A DNA stretch of 43,224 nucleotides from Clostridia bacterium (GTDB lineage: Bacteria > Bacillota > Clostridia > Oscillospirales > CAG-272): NCBI GenBank assembly GCA_017550115.1, contig JAFYLR010000072.1, positions 1 to 43,224 on the forward strand, read 5' to 3'. Below are positions 33,739 to 42,606 of this stretch, one piece after another. The translations under genes were made by a program, and so were the position numbers. The notes beneath the pieces were generated by a model that saw only the letters and a list, made by a program, of their open reading frames with translations, was not told the origin of the DNA and did no database searches. Numbering within the stretch: position 1 is the stretch's first letter; each line of letters begins with the position of its first letter.

Positions 33739-34326
33739 ATGCCTAAAGTTAGTTGGAAAGGCGGTGCTCTTTTAGCCCCGTTGCCCCCCGTGCTTGTAAG
33801 CTGCGGAAACTCCGAAACAGGAGAAACAAATATTTTAACTGTCGCCTGGACGGGAATCATAAACACTAAACCACCGAGAACTTATATCTCTGTACGTCCC
33901 TGCCGACACTCGCACCATATTATAAAGGAAAGCGGAGAATTCGTTCTGAATTTGACGACCGAGTCGCTTGTAAAGAGTGCCGACTACTGCGGAATTTATA
34001 CGGGCAAAAAGGTGGACAAGTTTGAGAAATGTCACCTGACACGTGAAGAATCAAAAGTGGTTTCCTGCCCTTCTATTGCGGAAAGTCCACTTTCGATAGA
34101 GTGTAAGGTTACTCAAATAATTCCTATGGAGTCGCACGATATGTTCCTTGCCGAGATCGTAGCGGTAAACGTATCCGAGGAGCTGTTAAATTCAGACGGT
34201 AAATTATGTCTTGACCGAGCCTCTCTTGCCGCTTTTGCCCATGGCGAATATTTTGCCTTAGGAAAAAAGCTTGGCTATTTCGGCTATTCAACAAAGAAAA
34301 AAACAAAAAACAAACGCAAAAAATAA
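33739..34326 (+). CDS. Flavin reductase family protein (FMN-binding split barrel)
   Basis: FMN-binding split-barrel protein of 195 residues, related to flavoredoxin/flavin reductases. LAPLPPVLVSCGN, NILTVAWTGIINTKPPRTYISVRPCRHSHHIIKESGEFVLNLTTESLVKSADYCG is a typical start for this family in Clostridia. A Lys-rich tail (STKKKTKNKRKK) is unusual but short. It follows pepT by 23 bases with AACAGGAG upstream. The physiological electron partner is unknown. Confidence 0.88.
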   Translation: MPKVSWKGGALLAPLPPVLVSCGNSETGETNILTVAWTGIINTKPPRTYISVRPCRHSHHIIKESGEFVLNLTTESLVKSADYCGIYTGKKVDKFEKCHLTREESKVVSCPSIAESPLSIECKVTQIIPMESHDMFLAEIVAVNVSEELLNSDGKLCLDRASLAAFAHGEYFALGKKLGYFGYSTKKKTKNKRKK

Positions 34327-34359
34327 AAGGAATAGCTCCATTTGGAGCTATTCCTTTTT
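34325..34359. terminator. Bidirectional terminator between flavin reductase gene and pepD
   Basis: A 15-bp stem (34325-34339 with 34344-34358) with a 4-base loop. A-rich and T-rich arms allow use from both strands between convergent genes. Confidence 0.9.
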
Positions 34360-34361
34360 AC

Positions 34362-35801
34362 TTAATCAAGAAGTCCGCAGACGATCTTCCAAGTCTTCTC
34401 AAGGGAAGCAAGATCAAGTGCTTCATCGGGCGAATGAATATCATTCATGCCAGGACCTATAGAAATTATATCCATATCGGGCAGCTTCGATTTTATTATG
34501 CCACATTCAAGACCTGCGTGAATAACATTTGCCGCAGGGTCCGAGCCGCAAATCGAACGATAGACGTCAAAGAACTTATCTCTGAGCGGTGAAACCTTTG
34601 CATATTCCCAACCCGGATATCTGCCGAGAAGCTCACATTTGGCGCCAAGCAACTCAGCAAAGCTCTTAAGCTCGCTCGCCGCATAGTCAAGCTGACTTTC
34701 AATAGCGGATCTTGCGGAGAAAATAAAGTTCACTTTATCTCCTTCTGTAGAAATGATGCCAAGATTTCTTGAAAACTCAACAAGACCTTCAATATTTTGG
34801 CTCATAGCAAGAACACCGCAACCAACAGAGGATATAAAACCGCAAATTTTATTTGTACTATCTCTATCCACCATTGTCTCGGGCGACTCTGTCATCTCCC
34901 AGCGCATAAAGAAGTTTTTATCTTCTTCCGAAAGCTCTGATGCAAGTGTATCACGCATCTGTTCGGCAATGTGCTCGAAGCAAGAATAATCCTCAACCGA
35001 GATCAACGCTGATGCTTCACGAGGAATAGCGTTATCTTTGCTGCCACCCTCAATGCTTACCAAATTCAACGGACAGACTTCTCCTATTTGCAGCAACGCA
35101 CGTCCTAACAACTTATTTGCGTTCGCTCTGCCTGAATTTATATTCTCGCCACTGTGTCCACCCATAAGACCGCCGATAGAAACACGCACAGCAGCACCTC
35201 TGAAATCCACACGAGAAAGATCAAGAGTTACACGGCAGAAAAGTCCGCCGGCACAACCGACTATAACCTCTCCGTCATTCTCGGAATCGAGATTTATCAT
35301 CTTTCGAGCCTTTATATTGCTATAATCAAACGCCTTTGCCCCATCAAGCCCTGTCTCCTCTTCTACAGTGAAAAGACATTCAAGTGCAGGGTGAGATTTT
35401 TTCTCACCGTCAAGCAAAGCAAGCATTATAGCAACGGCAACACCGTTGTCAGCGCCAAGCGTCGTACCTCTCGCGCGTAAAAACCCCTTATCGTCAACGT
35501 ATATATCAATAGGGTCCTTTTCAAAATCAAAATCAACGTCCGAATTTTTTTCACAAACCATATCCGTATGTCCTTGAAGCAATATCGGCGGCTCATTTTC
35601 GAGCCCTTGTGTTGCGGGACATCTGATAAAAACGTTATTCACTTCATCTCGGATACATTCAAGTCCTCGTTCTGCGGCAAATGCCTCAAGCCACTTGGCT
35701 ATCCCCTCTTCATTACCCGAACCTCTCGGTATCTTAGTTATCTCTTCAAAAAAAGCAAAAAGCTTCTCGGGAGAATATCCCTTTATAATTTTCGTCTGCA
35801 T
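34362..35801 (-). CDS. pepD: Aminoacyl-histidine dipeptidase (M20C)
   Basis: Cytoplasmic zinc dipeptidase that cleaves Xaa-His and other dipeptides. Residues in order: the start YSPEKLFAFFEEITKIPRGSGNEEGIAKWL; LLQGHTDMVCEKN with the first metal His and Asp; GTTLGADNGVAVAIMLALL; the catalytic EEETGLDGAKAFD; the lid domain with GGLMGGHSGENINSGRANA; and a late HAGLECGIIKSKLPDMDIISIGPGMNDIHSPDE. The 479 residues are typical. The start has GGAGGTAGTTT. It ends at a bidirectional terminator shared with the convergent flavin reductase gene. Confidence 0.95.
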   Translation of the reverse strand: MQTKIIKGYSPEKLFAFFEEITKIPRGSGNEEGIAKWLEAFAAERGLECIRDEVNNVFIRCPATQGLENEPPILLQGHTDMVCEKNSDVDFDFEKDPIDIYVDDKGFLRARGTTLGADNGVAVAIMLALLDGEKKSHPALECLFTVEEETGLDGAKAFDYSNIKARKMINLDSENDGEVIVGCAGGLFCRVTLDLSRVDFRGAAVRVSIGGLMGGHSGENINSGRANANKLLGRALLQIGEVCPLNLVSIEGGSKDNAIPREASALISVEDYSCFEHIAEQMRDTLASELSEEDKNFFMRWEMTESPETMVDRDSTNKICGFISSVGCGVLAMSQNIEGLVEFSRNLGIISTEGDKVNFIFSARSAIESQLDYAASELKSFAELLGAKCELLGRYPGWEYAKVSPLRDKFFDVYRSICGSDPAANVIHAGLECGIIKSKLPDMDIISIGPGMNDIHSPDEALDLASLEKTWKIVCGLLD

Positions 35802-35819
35802 AAACTACCTCCAAATCAA

Positions 35820-35848
35820 ACGGCGCACACCGATCGGGTCTGCGCCGT
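35820..35848 (-). terminator. Hairpin between mreB/mbl and pepD
   Basis: ACGGCGCA (35820-35827) and TGCGCCGT (35841-35848) form an 8-bp GC-rich stem right after the mreB-like stop. The T-run on the minus strand is broken (TTTGATTT), so readthrough into pepD is possible. Confidence 0.55.
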
Positions 35849-35853
35849 ATCTT

Positions 35854-36879
35854 TTAATATTTCTTAGGTCTGCGCGAAAGGTTGATCGTACCCTCAGGCA
35901 AGATCGAAATGTTGTCAAGCGACTTACCCGTACCTATCGCAACACAGGATATCGGGTTTTGTGCTACACGCGTAGGGATACCCGTAATATGAGCTATCAA
36001 ACGGTCGAAACCCCAAAGGAGACTTCCACCGCCGGTCATAACGATACCGTTATTTAATATATCTCCGACCAATTCAGCAGGAGTACGCTCAATAACAGAG
36101 CATATAGAGTCGAGAATACTCGAGATCGGATCAGCCAACGCTTCAAGCATCTCCTGCGAGCTTATTCTTATCATTCCGGGAAGTCCCGTTTCAAGACTTC
36201 TTCCCTTAACGTCCATAAACTGCGGCTCATTATGCGGATAGACAGCACCTATGCGGCGTTTTATCGCCTCAGCTGTTCTCTCTCCCACCAGCATATTGTA
36301 TTTGCGTCTTACGTATCTTATGATCGCCTCGTCAAATTTATCTCCCGCAACCTTTATAGAATCGGAAACAACTACGTCGTTAAGAGAAATGACCGCAATA
36401 TCAGTAGTTCCGCCACCAATATCAACGACCATATTTCCACTCGGTGCCGAGATATCTATTCCCGCTCCTATTGCCGCCGCTACAGGCTCCTCTATCAAAT
36501 GAGTCTGTCTTGCCCCTGCAGCAGTTGCCGCATCTATGACAGCTCTTTCCTCTACCTCTGTAATACCGCTTGGTATGCAGATCATAACTCTCGGACGGAA
36601 TACAAATCCGCCGCAAGCTTTTTTTATAAAGTATTGGATCATCTGAAGAGTAACGTCATATTGGCTGATAACTCCGTCACGAAGAGGACGGATAGCCATA
36701 ATATTGCCGGGAGTTCTGCCAAGCATCGCCTGTGCAGCCTTTCCGACCTTTATCATCTTGCCGGTATTGGTTTCTATCGCAACAACGGAAGGCTCGTTTA
36801 TCACGATGCCCTTGCCTTTTACGTAAACAAGCACCGAAGCCGTTCCAAGATCGATTCCTATATCCTTTACTATAAACAT
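35854..36879 (-). CDS. mreB: MreB/Mbl actin-like cell shape protein
   Basis: Bacterial actin that forms membrane-bound filaments guiding side-wall peptidoglycan synthesis. The 341 residues contain the phosphate-1 motif DIGIDLGTASVLVYVKGKGIVINEPSVVA, IPSGITEVEERAVIDAA, LIEEPVAAAIGAG, the phosphate-2 motif VVDIGGGTTDIAV and the adenosine motif MTGGGSLLWGFDRL. DIGIDLGTAxVL and xNEPSVVA are closer to Mbl than to MreB. mreC and mreD are absent here; comF lies upstream and pepD downstream. It has its own promoter at 36927-36955. Confidence 0.94.
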   Translation of the reverse strand: MFIVKDIGIDLGTASVLVYVKGKGIVINEPSVVAIETNTGKMIKVGKAAQAMLGRTPGNIMAIRPLRDGVISQYDVTLQMIQYFIKKACGGFVFRPRVMICIPSGITEVEERAVIDAATAAGARQTHLIEEPVAAAIGAGIDISAPSGNMVVDIGGGTTDIAVISLNDVVVSDSIKVAGDKFDEAIIRYVRRKYNMLVGERTAEAIKRRIGAVYPHNEPQFMDVKGRSLETGLPGMIRISSQEMLEALADPISSILDSICSVIERTPAELVGDILNNGIVMTGGGSLLWGFDRLIAHITGIPTRVAQNPISCVAIGTGKSLDNISILPEGTINLSRRPKKY

Positions 36880-36926
36880 CCTGTCACCTAACCGTAAATT
36901 TCGTTCTAATACACCTATTCTTTTTA

Positions 36927-36955
36927 ATTATACAAGACTTGTTTCCAAAAATCAA
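36927..36955 (-). promoter_or_regulatory. Promoter of mreB/mbl
   Basis: TTGATT (36950-36955), a 17-base spacer and TATAAT (36927-36932) on the minus strand. Confidence 0.65.
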
Positions 36956-37001
36956 TACCCTAAATAAACAATTTTTATTTTTAGATATCCTATTGTTCTT
37001 T

Positions 37002-37727
37002 TTACGTAACTGCTATACATATACCTTTTATCTTCTCAAAGCCCTCGCATCGCAGCTGCCGAATACACTCTGCCATACTCGTACCTGTTGTGACAACGTC
37101 GTCTATTATGATAATATTCTTATCCTTATATTGCTCCGCCGACCTTGATATACTGAAAACATTTCTTACATTTTTAGCTCTCTGTTCACCATCAAGATAC
37201 TTTTGTTCTTTTCCCTTTTTCTTGCGGTCAAGAAGTGGTACGTACTGCACACCGCAAATCTCAGAAACCGATTTAGCTAACCTTTCGGCATGGTCATAAC
37301 CATACAAAACAATATTTCTTTTTTCTCTCGGTATATGGGTTATACAGAAATCACTCGCATCATCTGAAATCAATCGCTTAACAAGAAAAGAAATCTGATT
37401 TGAAAGAAATCTCTCGCACCGTCTGTCATTATTACGCTTTTGGCAAAAGATCAGCTTTTTGACCACCTGTTCAGGATCGTCACCGTATTTTGTAAGCTTC
37501 AAAAGTTCACTGCAACCTACGCCGTGCAGTCTTGATTTGGAACAGACGCAATCTATCATTTCACGACCGCAACGATTGCAAATTTTCAGCTTGTCTCTCT
37601 CAAACTCGGCTCTGCAATTGGGACAAAGTGCGTCTGCACCCTTGGCACGTGCCTTCTTTTCGGCAACGGATAAAACTTCCGAACAGCCGATACATTTAGG
37701 CGGATAAAGAAAATCTATCAATCCCAT
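37002..37727 (-). CDS. comF: ComF family phosphoribosyltransferase-like protein
   Basis: Protein of 241 residues linked to DNA uptake and processing in competent bacteria. The N-terminus has paired zinc-type cysteines (CIGC at 12-15, CPNC, CNRCGREMIDCVC). The C-terminal half is a type I phosphoribosyltransferase fold with the PRPP loop IIIIDDVVTTGTSMAECIRQL. It starts 20 bases after recD2 with AAAGG upstream, so both probably share a transcript. No late competence operon is visible. Confidence 0.92.
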   Translation of the reverse strand: MGLIDFLYPPKCIGCSEVLSVAEKKARAKGADALCPNCRAEFERDKLKICNRCGREMIDCVCSKSRLHGVGCSELLKLTKYGDDPEQVVKKLIFCQKRNNDRRCERFLSNQISFLVKRLISDDASDFCITHIPREKRNIVLYGYDHAERLAKSVSEICGVQYVPLLDRKKKGKEQKYLDGEQRAKNVRNVFSISRSAEQYKDKNIIIIDDVVTTGTSMAECIRQLRCEGFEKIKGICIAVT

Positions 37728-37747
37728 AAACTCAAACCTTTATATAA

Positions 37748-39979
37748 TCACAAATCCTCGTCAAATTTTATAAGCCTCTGTGCAAGACAGGTATAACGCA
37801 TTGACTGACGATCGTTTCCTACCATTTCACGAACGTATTCCTCACTGCCGACAAGGATCACCATCTTCTCAGCTCTCGTCACCGCCGTATAAAGCAGATT
37901 TCTCGTCATAAGCATAGGTGGACACGAATACATCGGAATAATAACGATAGGATATTCACTTCCCTGACTTTTGTGTACAGTTATAGAATAAGCATGGTCT
38001 ATCTCGTCAAGAAGCGAAAAATCATACGTCACCATTTTGTCGTCAAATCTTATGAGCATATACTGCTCAGAACGGTTTATCTCAAGCACAGTCCCTATAT
38101 CGCCGTTAAATATTCCAAAGCCCGTCCGCGAGCCCATCTCCCATTCAATGTCATAGTTGTTTTTTATCTGCATAACTCTGTCACCCTCGCGAAAAACTCT
38201 TTCACGGTGTTTATATTCACGTTTTTCCTTTGAGGGAGGATTAAGGGTTTCCTGCAAAATAATATTCAAATTGTCCGTACCCGCCTGACCTTTTCGGGAA
38301 GGCGATATGACCTGTATTCTATTCACAGTCTCAGCACCATAAGCCTTCGGCAAACGATTTTTGCAGAGATCGGCAATAGTTAATGCTATATCTCTGTCGC
38401 TCTCACGTGCAATAAAGAAAAAATCACTGTCCTTTACCGAAAGATCCGGGCATTTACCGTCATTTATTGCGTGTGAATTTGTTACGATAAGGCTCTGCTC
38501 CGCCTGTCTGAATATAACGTTTAATCGTATGGTTGAAAATCGTTCACTCGCGATAAGGTCACGCAGAACGTTCCCCGCCCCCACCGAGGGCAATTGATCC
38601 GCATCTCCTATTAGTATCAGCCTCGATGACGGTCTTATGGCTTTAAGAAGAGCACAGGCAAGAGAGCTGTCTATCATTGACGCTTCGTCTATTATTATCA
38701 CGTTTTCATCGAGAAAATTCGTTTCGTTACGTAGAAAAGCTACTTTTTCACCGTCGCCATATTCCATTTCAAGCAAACGGTGTATCGTCTTTGCTTCATA
38801 CGACGTCGCTTCACTCATTCTCTTTGCCGCACGTCCCGTAGGTGCCGCCAAAGCAACCTTCATATCCATACTGCAAAAAATACCGAGAAGTGCTCGTACC
38901 ACCGTCGTTTTACCTGTCCCGGGGCCTCCCGTCAGAATCATAACACCGCTTTCAAGTGCTTCAAAAATTGCCTGTCTTTGAAGAGGTGCATATTCAATAC
39001 CACATCGAGTTTCTTCTCTTGCAATAAATCTTTCAATATCGTCAAAGGCTACCTTCGGACAGATCTTGTCAAGCATAGTCAGCTTATTCGCAATAAAGGT
39101 TTCTGCATTGTACGCTTCCGTTACGTAAATATAAGAAACTCCCCCAAAGACAGAATATTTTACCCGTCCCGCAGAGATGAGCAAATGAAGTGCTTCCTCG
39201 GATTTTTCCAAGGGTACGTTCAACATTTTCGCCGCCACTTCTATGAGCTTTTCTTTGGGCAGACAGACGTGTCCGTTCTGAGATGCATTATGAGTAAGGA
39301 TATACTGCATACCACTCATAATACGAGCACTTGACGAAGGATCTATCGAAAGACGAGCCGCCATAGCGTCAGCCTTTTCAAATCCAATGCCTTCTATAGA
39401 ATCGCAGAGAATATAAGGATTTTGTTTTGCGATCTCTACTGCGCCCGAGCCCCACTTTTTATAAATTTTCACGGTAGTTGCAGGTCCAAAATATTCTCTG
39501 AAAAAGATCATCGTCGAGCGCATTCCCGCCTCTGCCTTGAAATTTTCCGAAATTTCAATCGCTCTTTTTCGCGAAATACCATTTATCTGTGCGAGCCAAT
39601 CGGGGTGATGCTCTATGACGTCAAAGCTATCTTCTCCAAACTCCTCAACTATCTTTATCGCAGTTTTTGCACCTATACCCTTCACCGCTCCCGATGCTAA
39701 ATATCTCAGAATAGCTTCTGTATCAGCAGGCAAGCGTTTTTCAAAGCTTTCAACCTTAAATTGCCTTCCGTACTTGGGATTATGTACCCAAGCACCCGTA
39801 ACAGAAAGGTTGTCCCCCTCGCATATATAGGGCAAAGTACCAACTATCGTTATAAGATCACCTGCATCATGTGCAAAGCTACAGATCGAATAGCCGTTGT
39901 CTTCATTTTGGTATATGATATGATCCACGACGCCCTCTATACATTCGCGTCCGTTTCCCAAGCTCTCCTCATATTCCAT
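37748..39979 (-). CDS. recD2: RecD2-type ATP-dependent 5'-3' DNA helicase
   Basis: Superfamily 1B helicase that works without RecBC, with roles in repair and replication forks. The 743 residues from the ATG at 39977-39979 show the N-terminal OB-like region (EGVVDHIIYQNEDNGYSICSF), helix-hairpin-helix segments (SGAVKGIGAKTAIKIVEEFGE and LAQINGISRKRAIEI), Walker A GGPGTGKTT near 348, Walker B IIDEASMID, GDADQLPSVGAG and the late motif AYSITVHKSQGSEYP with VTRAEKMVILVGS. AGAGG precedes the chosen ATG; a longer in-frame start overlaps the metK terminator. Confidence 0.94.
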   Translation of the reverse strand: MEYEESLGNGRECIEGVVDHIIYQNEDNGYSICSFAHDAGDLITIVGTLPYICEGDNLSVTGAWVHNPKYGRQFKVESFEKRLPADTEAILRYLASGAVKGIGAKTAIKIVEEFGEDSFDVIEHHPDWLAQINGISRKRAIEISENFKAEAGMRSTMIFFREYFGPATTVKIYKKWGSGAVEIAKQNPYILCDSIEGIGFEKADAMAARLSIDPSSSARIMSGMQYILTHNASQNGHVCLPKEKLIEVAAKMLNVPLEKSEEALHLLISAGRVKYSVFGGVSYIYVTEAYNAETFIANKLTMLDKICPKVAFDDIERFIAREETRCGIEYAPLQRQAIFEALESGVMILTGGPGTGKTTVVRALLGIFCSMDMKVALAAPTGRAAKRMSEATSYEAKTIHRLLEMEYGDGEKVAFLRNETNFLDENVIIIDEASMIDSSLACALLKAIRPSSRLILIGDADQLPSVGAGNVLRDLIASERFSTIRLNVIFRQAEQSLIVTNSHAINDGKCPDLSVKDSDFFFIARESDRDIALTIADLCKNRLPKAYGAETVNRIQVISPSRKGQAGTDNLNIILQETLNPPSKEKREYKHRERVFREGDRVMQIKNNYDIEWEMGSRTGFGIFNGDIGTVLEINRSEQYMLIRFDDKMVTYDFSLLDEIDHAYSITVHKSQGSEYPIVIIPMYSCPPMLMTRNLLYTAVTRAEKMVILVGSEEYVREMVGNDRQSMRYTCLAQRLIKFDEDL

Positions 39980-40011
39980 GAACCTCTGCCCCCTTTCTTT
40001 TCCGCATTTCC

Positions 40012-40043
40012 AAAACAACTCCGACCAAAATCGGAGTTGTTTT
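40012..40043 (-). terminator. Terminator of metK
   Basis: A 13-bp stem (40012-40024 with 40031-40043) with a 6-base loop directly follows the metK stop; on the minus strand its second arm ends in TTGTTTT. Confidence 0.8.
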
Positions 40044-40049
40044 TATATT

Positions 40050-41228
40050 TTAATTTAACTCTGCTATAAGTGCTTTTGCCAAGTCGGTCTTTTCCCAAAG
40101 AACGTCTATATCTTCTCTTCCCATATGGCCGTATGCCGCAGTATCCTTATAAATAGGACGACGCAGATCAAACTTCTTAATAATAGCCGCCGGGCGAAGA
40201 TCAACCAGCTTCATAACCGCCGCAGAAATCTTTTCCTCATCTACCTTTGCAGTACCAAATGTGTCTATCATTACCGAAACCGGCTTTGCAACGCCGATAG
40301 CGTAAGCTATCTGAACCTCGCATTTACTTGCAAGTCCCGCCGAAACTACGTTCTTTGCGATATACATTGCCGCATAAGAAGCACTTCTGTCAACTTTGGT
40401 CGGGTCTTTTCCTGAAAAAGCTCCGCCGCCGTGTCTGGAATAACCGCCGTATGTATCAACGATTATCTTTCTGCCCGTAAGACCGCTGTCACCCATAGGG
40501 CCACCCACAACAAATCTTCCCGTGGGGTTGACAAGTATCTTCGTCTCCCTGTCCAGCATATCTGCAGGAACTATCGGCTCTATAACATTTTTTATAATAT
40601 CCTCTCTTATTTTCTCAAGAGTAACGCTGTCGCTGTGCTGAGAGGAAACAACTATAGTATCTACACGTACAGGCTTGTCGTCAACATATTCTACAGTTAC
40701 CTGTGTTTTTCCGTCAGGACGGAGATAGTCAAGCGTTCCGTTCTTTCTCACATCGGTCAAGCGTTTTGCCAATCTATGTGCAAGAGATATCGGAAGCGGC
40801 ATAAGCTCGGGCGTCTCGTCGCAAGCAAAACCGAACATAAGTCCTTGGTCGCCCGCACCCGTATCAAATTCATCAGCCTCACCATTCTTTGCTTCAAGAG
40901 ACTTGTCAACTCCGAGTGCTATATCCGGAGACTGCTTATGTATAGAGCTAATAACGCTGCAACTATCGCAGTCAAAGCCGTATTTAGCTCTGTCGTAGCC
41001 TATCTCTCTTACCGTTTCACGAACGATTTCCTGAACGTCTATACTCGCCTTCGTTGTGATCTCGCCCATTACCATAACAAGACCGGTTGTAACACAAGTC
41101 TCACAAGCAACACGGCTCATAGGATCCTGTGCAAGAATTGCATCAAGAACCGCATCGGAAATCTTATCGCATATTTTATCGGGATGTCCTTCTGTTACCG
41201 ATTCAGATGTAAAAAGTACCTTTTTCAT
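40050..41228 (-). CDS. metK: S-adenosylmethionine synthase
   Basis: Makes S-adenosylmethionine from methionine and ATP. The 392 residues carry [25 protein letters not shown] at the start, [24 protein letters not shown], the phosphate-binding region [23 protein letters not shown] (here RSASYAA) and the closing KTDLAKAL. The start has AGAAGGGAATAA. Expression is controlled by a SAM-I riboswitch in the leader, giving feedback by its product. A promoter lies within the 3' flank of the upstream COG2426 gene. Confidence 0.98.
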   Translation of the reverse strand: MKKVLFTSESVTEGHPDKICDKISDAVLDAILAQDPMSRVACETCVTTGLVMVMGEITTKASIDVQEIVRETVREIGYDRAKYGFDCDSCSVISSIHKQSPDIALGVDKSLEAKNGEADEFDTGAGDQGLMFGFACDETPELMPLPISLAHRLAKRLTDVRKNGTLDYLRPDGKTQVTVEYVDDKPVRVDTIVVSSQHSDSVTLEKIREDIIKNVIEPIVPADMLDRETKILVNPTGRFVVGGPMGDSGLTGRKIIVDTYGGYSRHGGGAFSGKDPTKVDRSASYAAMYIAKNVVSAGLASKCEVQIAYAIGVAKPVSVMIDTFGTAKVDEEKISAAVMKLVDLRPAAIIKKFDLRRPIYKDTAAYGHMGREDIDVLWEKTDLAKALIAELN

Positions 41229-41250
41229 ATTTATTCCCTTCTTTTATAGG

Positions 41251-41259
41251 TGATCTATC
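41251..41259 (-). repeat. 9-bp sequence complementary to the riboswitch 5' flank
   Basis: GATAGATCA on the minus strand, immediately after the terminator T-run of the metK leader, is the exact complement of TGATCTATC at 41392-41400 at the start of the aptamer. They could pair across the whole riboswitch. Confidence 0.5.
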
Positions 41260-41261
41260 AT

Positions 41262-41398
41262 AAAAAACTCCCTCGGTGCGACCGAGGGAGGAGAAATAAC
41301 ATCGCTCATTACTCATCTCTCGGGATTTGGCACCTTACTTTACGCAGGTTGCCGGGCTTCACAGGGCCAGTCCCTCCGCCGCTCTTGATAAGATAGAT
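41262..41398 (-). promoter_or_regulatory. SAM-I (S-box) riboswitch with terminator
   Basis: On the minus strand the aptamer reads CTTATCAAGAG, GGAGGGACTGGCCC, TGAAGCCCGGCAACC, GGTGCCAAATCC and GATGAG (about 41311-41393), which is the conserved S-box core with P1 as CTTATC/GATGAG. Downstream, CTCCCTCGGT (on the minus strand 41290-41281) pairs across three bases with 41277-41268 and is followed by T6, an intrinsic terminator. SAM binding should end transcription before metK. Confidence 0.96.
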
Positions 41399-41419
41399 CA
41401 GTTATTGATTTTATTTTTG

Positions 41420-41439
41420 CATAGCAACTTTATGCTATG
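41420..41439 (-). promoter_or_regulatory. Inverted repeat at the metK transcript start
   Basis: CATAGCA (41420-41426), six bases, TGCTATG (41433-41439). It sits directly after the -10 box of the metK promoter, covering the predicted start, so it could be a repressor site. It lacks a T-run and so is not a convincing terminator. Confidence 0.4.
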
Positions 41440-41441
41440 AT

Positions 41442-41470
41442 ATTGTACTACATTTTTCGCACAATTTCAA
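41442..41470 (-). promoter_or_regulatory. Promoter of metK
   Basis: TTGAAA (41465-41470), a 17-base spacer and TACAAT (41442-41447) on the minus strand, with TGTAG before the -10. Confidence 0.6.
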
Positions 41471-41488
41471 TAGTTTTCTCAAATTTTT

Positions 41489-41983
41489 TCAAAAAAGTCC
41501 TATGACCGCCTTGATCGCAACAGATCCAAAGGTCATAATGAGCCCTGCCGTGAGCACGCCAAGCACAATAAAAAGAAAAGATTTCCAGAATTTCATTTTC
41601 ATAAGTGCGGCAATAAGAGAGCCTGTCCATGCTCCCGTTCCGGGAAGCGGAACAGCAACAAAAAGAAAAAGTCCGAGATATCCGTATTTTTCTATCTGCC
41701 CTTTATGCTTTTCTGCTTTTTCTTCAACCCAAAGAGCGATCTTTTTAAGGCCCTTTATCTTCTTCATTACATCAAGTACCCACCTGATAAGAAGCAGTAT
41801 AAAGGGTACGGGAAGAATATTCCCGACAACGCTTATAAAATAAGTGAATACAGGATCAAGTCCAAAGCCTGTACCAAGCGGGATAGCACCTCGAAGCTCA
41901 ATAATCGGAATCATTGAACAGAAAAAAACGCAAAGTTCACGGCCCAATGTTTCGAACAAAAAATTTTCTATTGCTGAAATCAT
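41489..41983 (-). CDS. COG2426 / small multidrug export-like membrane protein
   Basis: Polytopic membrane protein of 164 residues in the family named small multi-drug export protein (Pfam Sm_multidrug_ex). Landmarks are MIPIIELRGAIPLGTGFGLDP near the N-terminus and YGYLGLFLFVAVPLPGTGAWTGSLIAALM, with a basic cytosolic loop between (MKKIKGLKKIALWVEEKAEKHKGQIEKYG). The family's drug export role is poorly supported. It lies 19 bases after ribU and is probably transcribed with it; metK downstream has its own promoter. Confidence 0.88.
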   Translation of the reverse strand: MISAIENFLFETLGRELCVFFCSMIPIIELRGAIPLGTGFGLDPVFTYFISVVGNILPVPFILLLIRWVLDVMKKIKGLKKIALWVEEKAEKHKGQIEKYGYLGLFLFVAVPLPGTGAWTGSLIAALMKMKFWKSFLFIVLGVLTAGLIMTFGSVAIKAVIGLF

Positions 41984-42002
41984 ATATCCTCTCTATTTCA
42001 TT

Positions 42003-42596
42003 TCAAATATGTAGGATTTTGGACACACGCTTGTAAAGAAGCAAGGTTACAACAGAACACGCAACCGCCTTCAACAAATTAAAAGGCATAACGGCAAAAA
42101 CAACAAGTGTCTTAAGATCAGTTATAGAAGCATTCACTTTAGTTCCCATAGCGACTATAACCTCAAGCGGCAACTCATAAAGTTTTGAAAAAGTGGGTAT
42201 AAGTATAAAATAATTCATAAGCGCACCCACAAATATCAAACTTGCAGTACCTGCTAACATTCCTAAAACAGCTGTTCTTAAAGACTTATGATATTTATAT
42301 ATAAGTGCTGAGGGAAGCACAAAAGCACACCCCGTCACGAAATTAGCAAATTCACCTACAAACGCAGTTGTCGTACCGTCAAGAAGCAGATTTATCAGAT
42401 TCTTCAACAGCTCCATAATTACCCCCGCAAGCGGTCCCAAAGCAAAGCTACCGATAAGTATCGGTATTTCGCTGAAATCAAGCTTATAAAACGGAGGTGC
42501 AAACCAAAGCGGCAATTCAAATAGCATCAGCACTGCCGCAATAGCACTGAGTATACCAATTTTTGCAATATACTTTACATTAATAGTTTTTTTCAT
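42003..42596 (-). CDS. ribU: Riboflavin ECF transporter substrate-binding subunit
   Basis: S component of an energy-coupling factor transporter that captures riboflavin and hands it to the shared ECF module (not in this window). The 197 residues have six membrane helices, with the N-terminal signature KYIAKIGILSAIAAVLMLFELPLWFAPPFYKLDFSEIPILIGSFALGPLAGVIMELLKNLI, a RibU-type pattern. The ATG at 42594-42596 is used because the ATG seven codons upstream lies inside the FMN riboswitch. The riboswitch itself is strong evidence for riboflavin as substrate. Confidence 0.93.
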   Translation of the reverse strand: MKKTINVKYIAKIGILSAIAAVLMLFELPLWFAPPFYKLDFSEIPILIGSFALGPLAGVIMELLKNLINLLLDGTTTAFVGEFANFVTGCAFVLPSALIYKYHKSLRTAVLGMLAGTASLIFVGALMNYFILIPTFSKLYELPLEVIVAMGTKVNASITDLKTLVVFAVMPFNLLKAVACSVVTLLLYKRVSKILHI

Positions 42597-42606
42597 ATAA
42601 AATACC

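Noticed and set aside
41420..41439. Inverted repeat as terminator of the COG2426 gene
   Set aside because: No T-run follows on the minus strand, and it lies past a plausible metK promoter; recorded as a possible operator instead.
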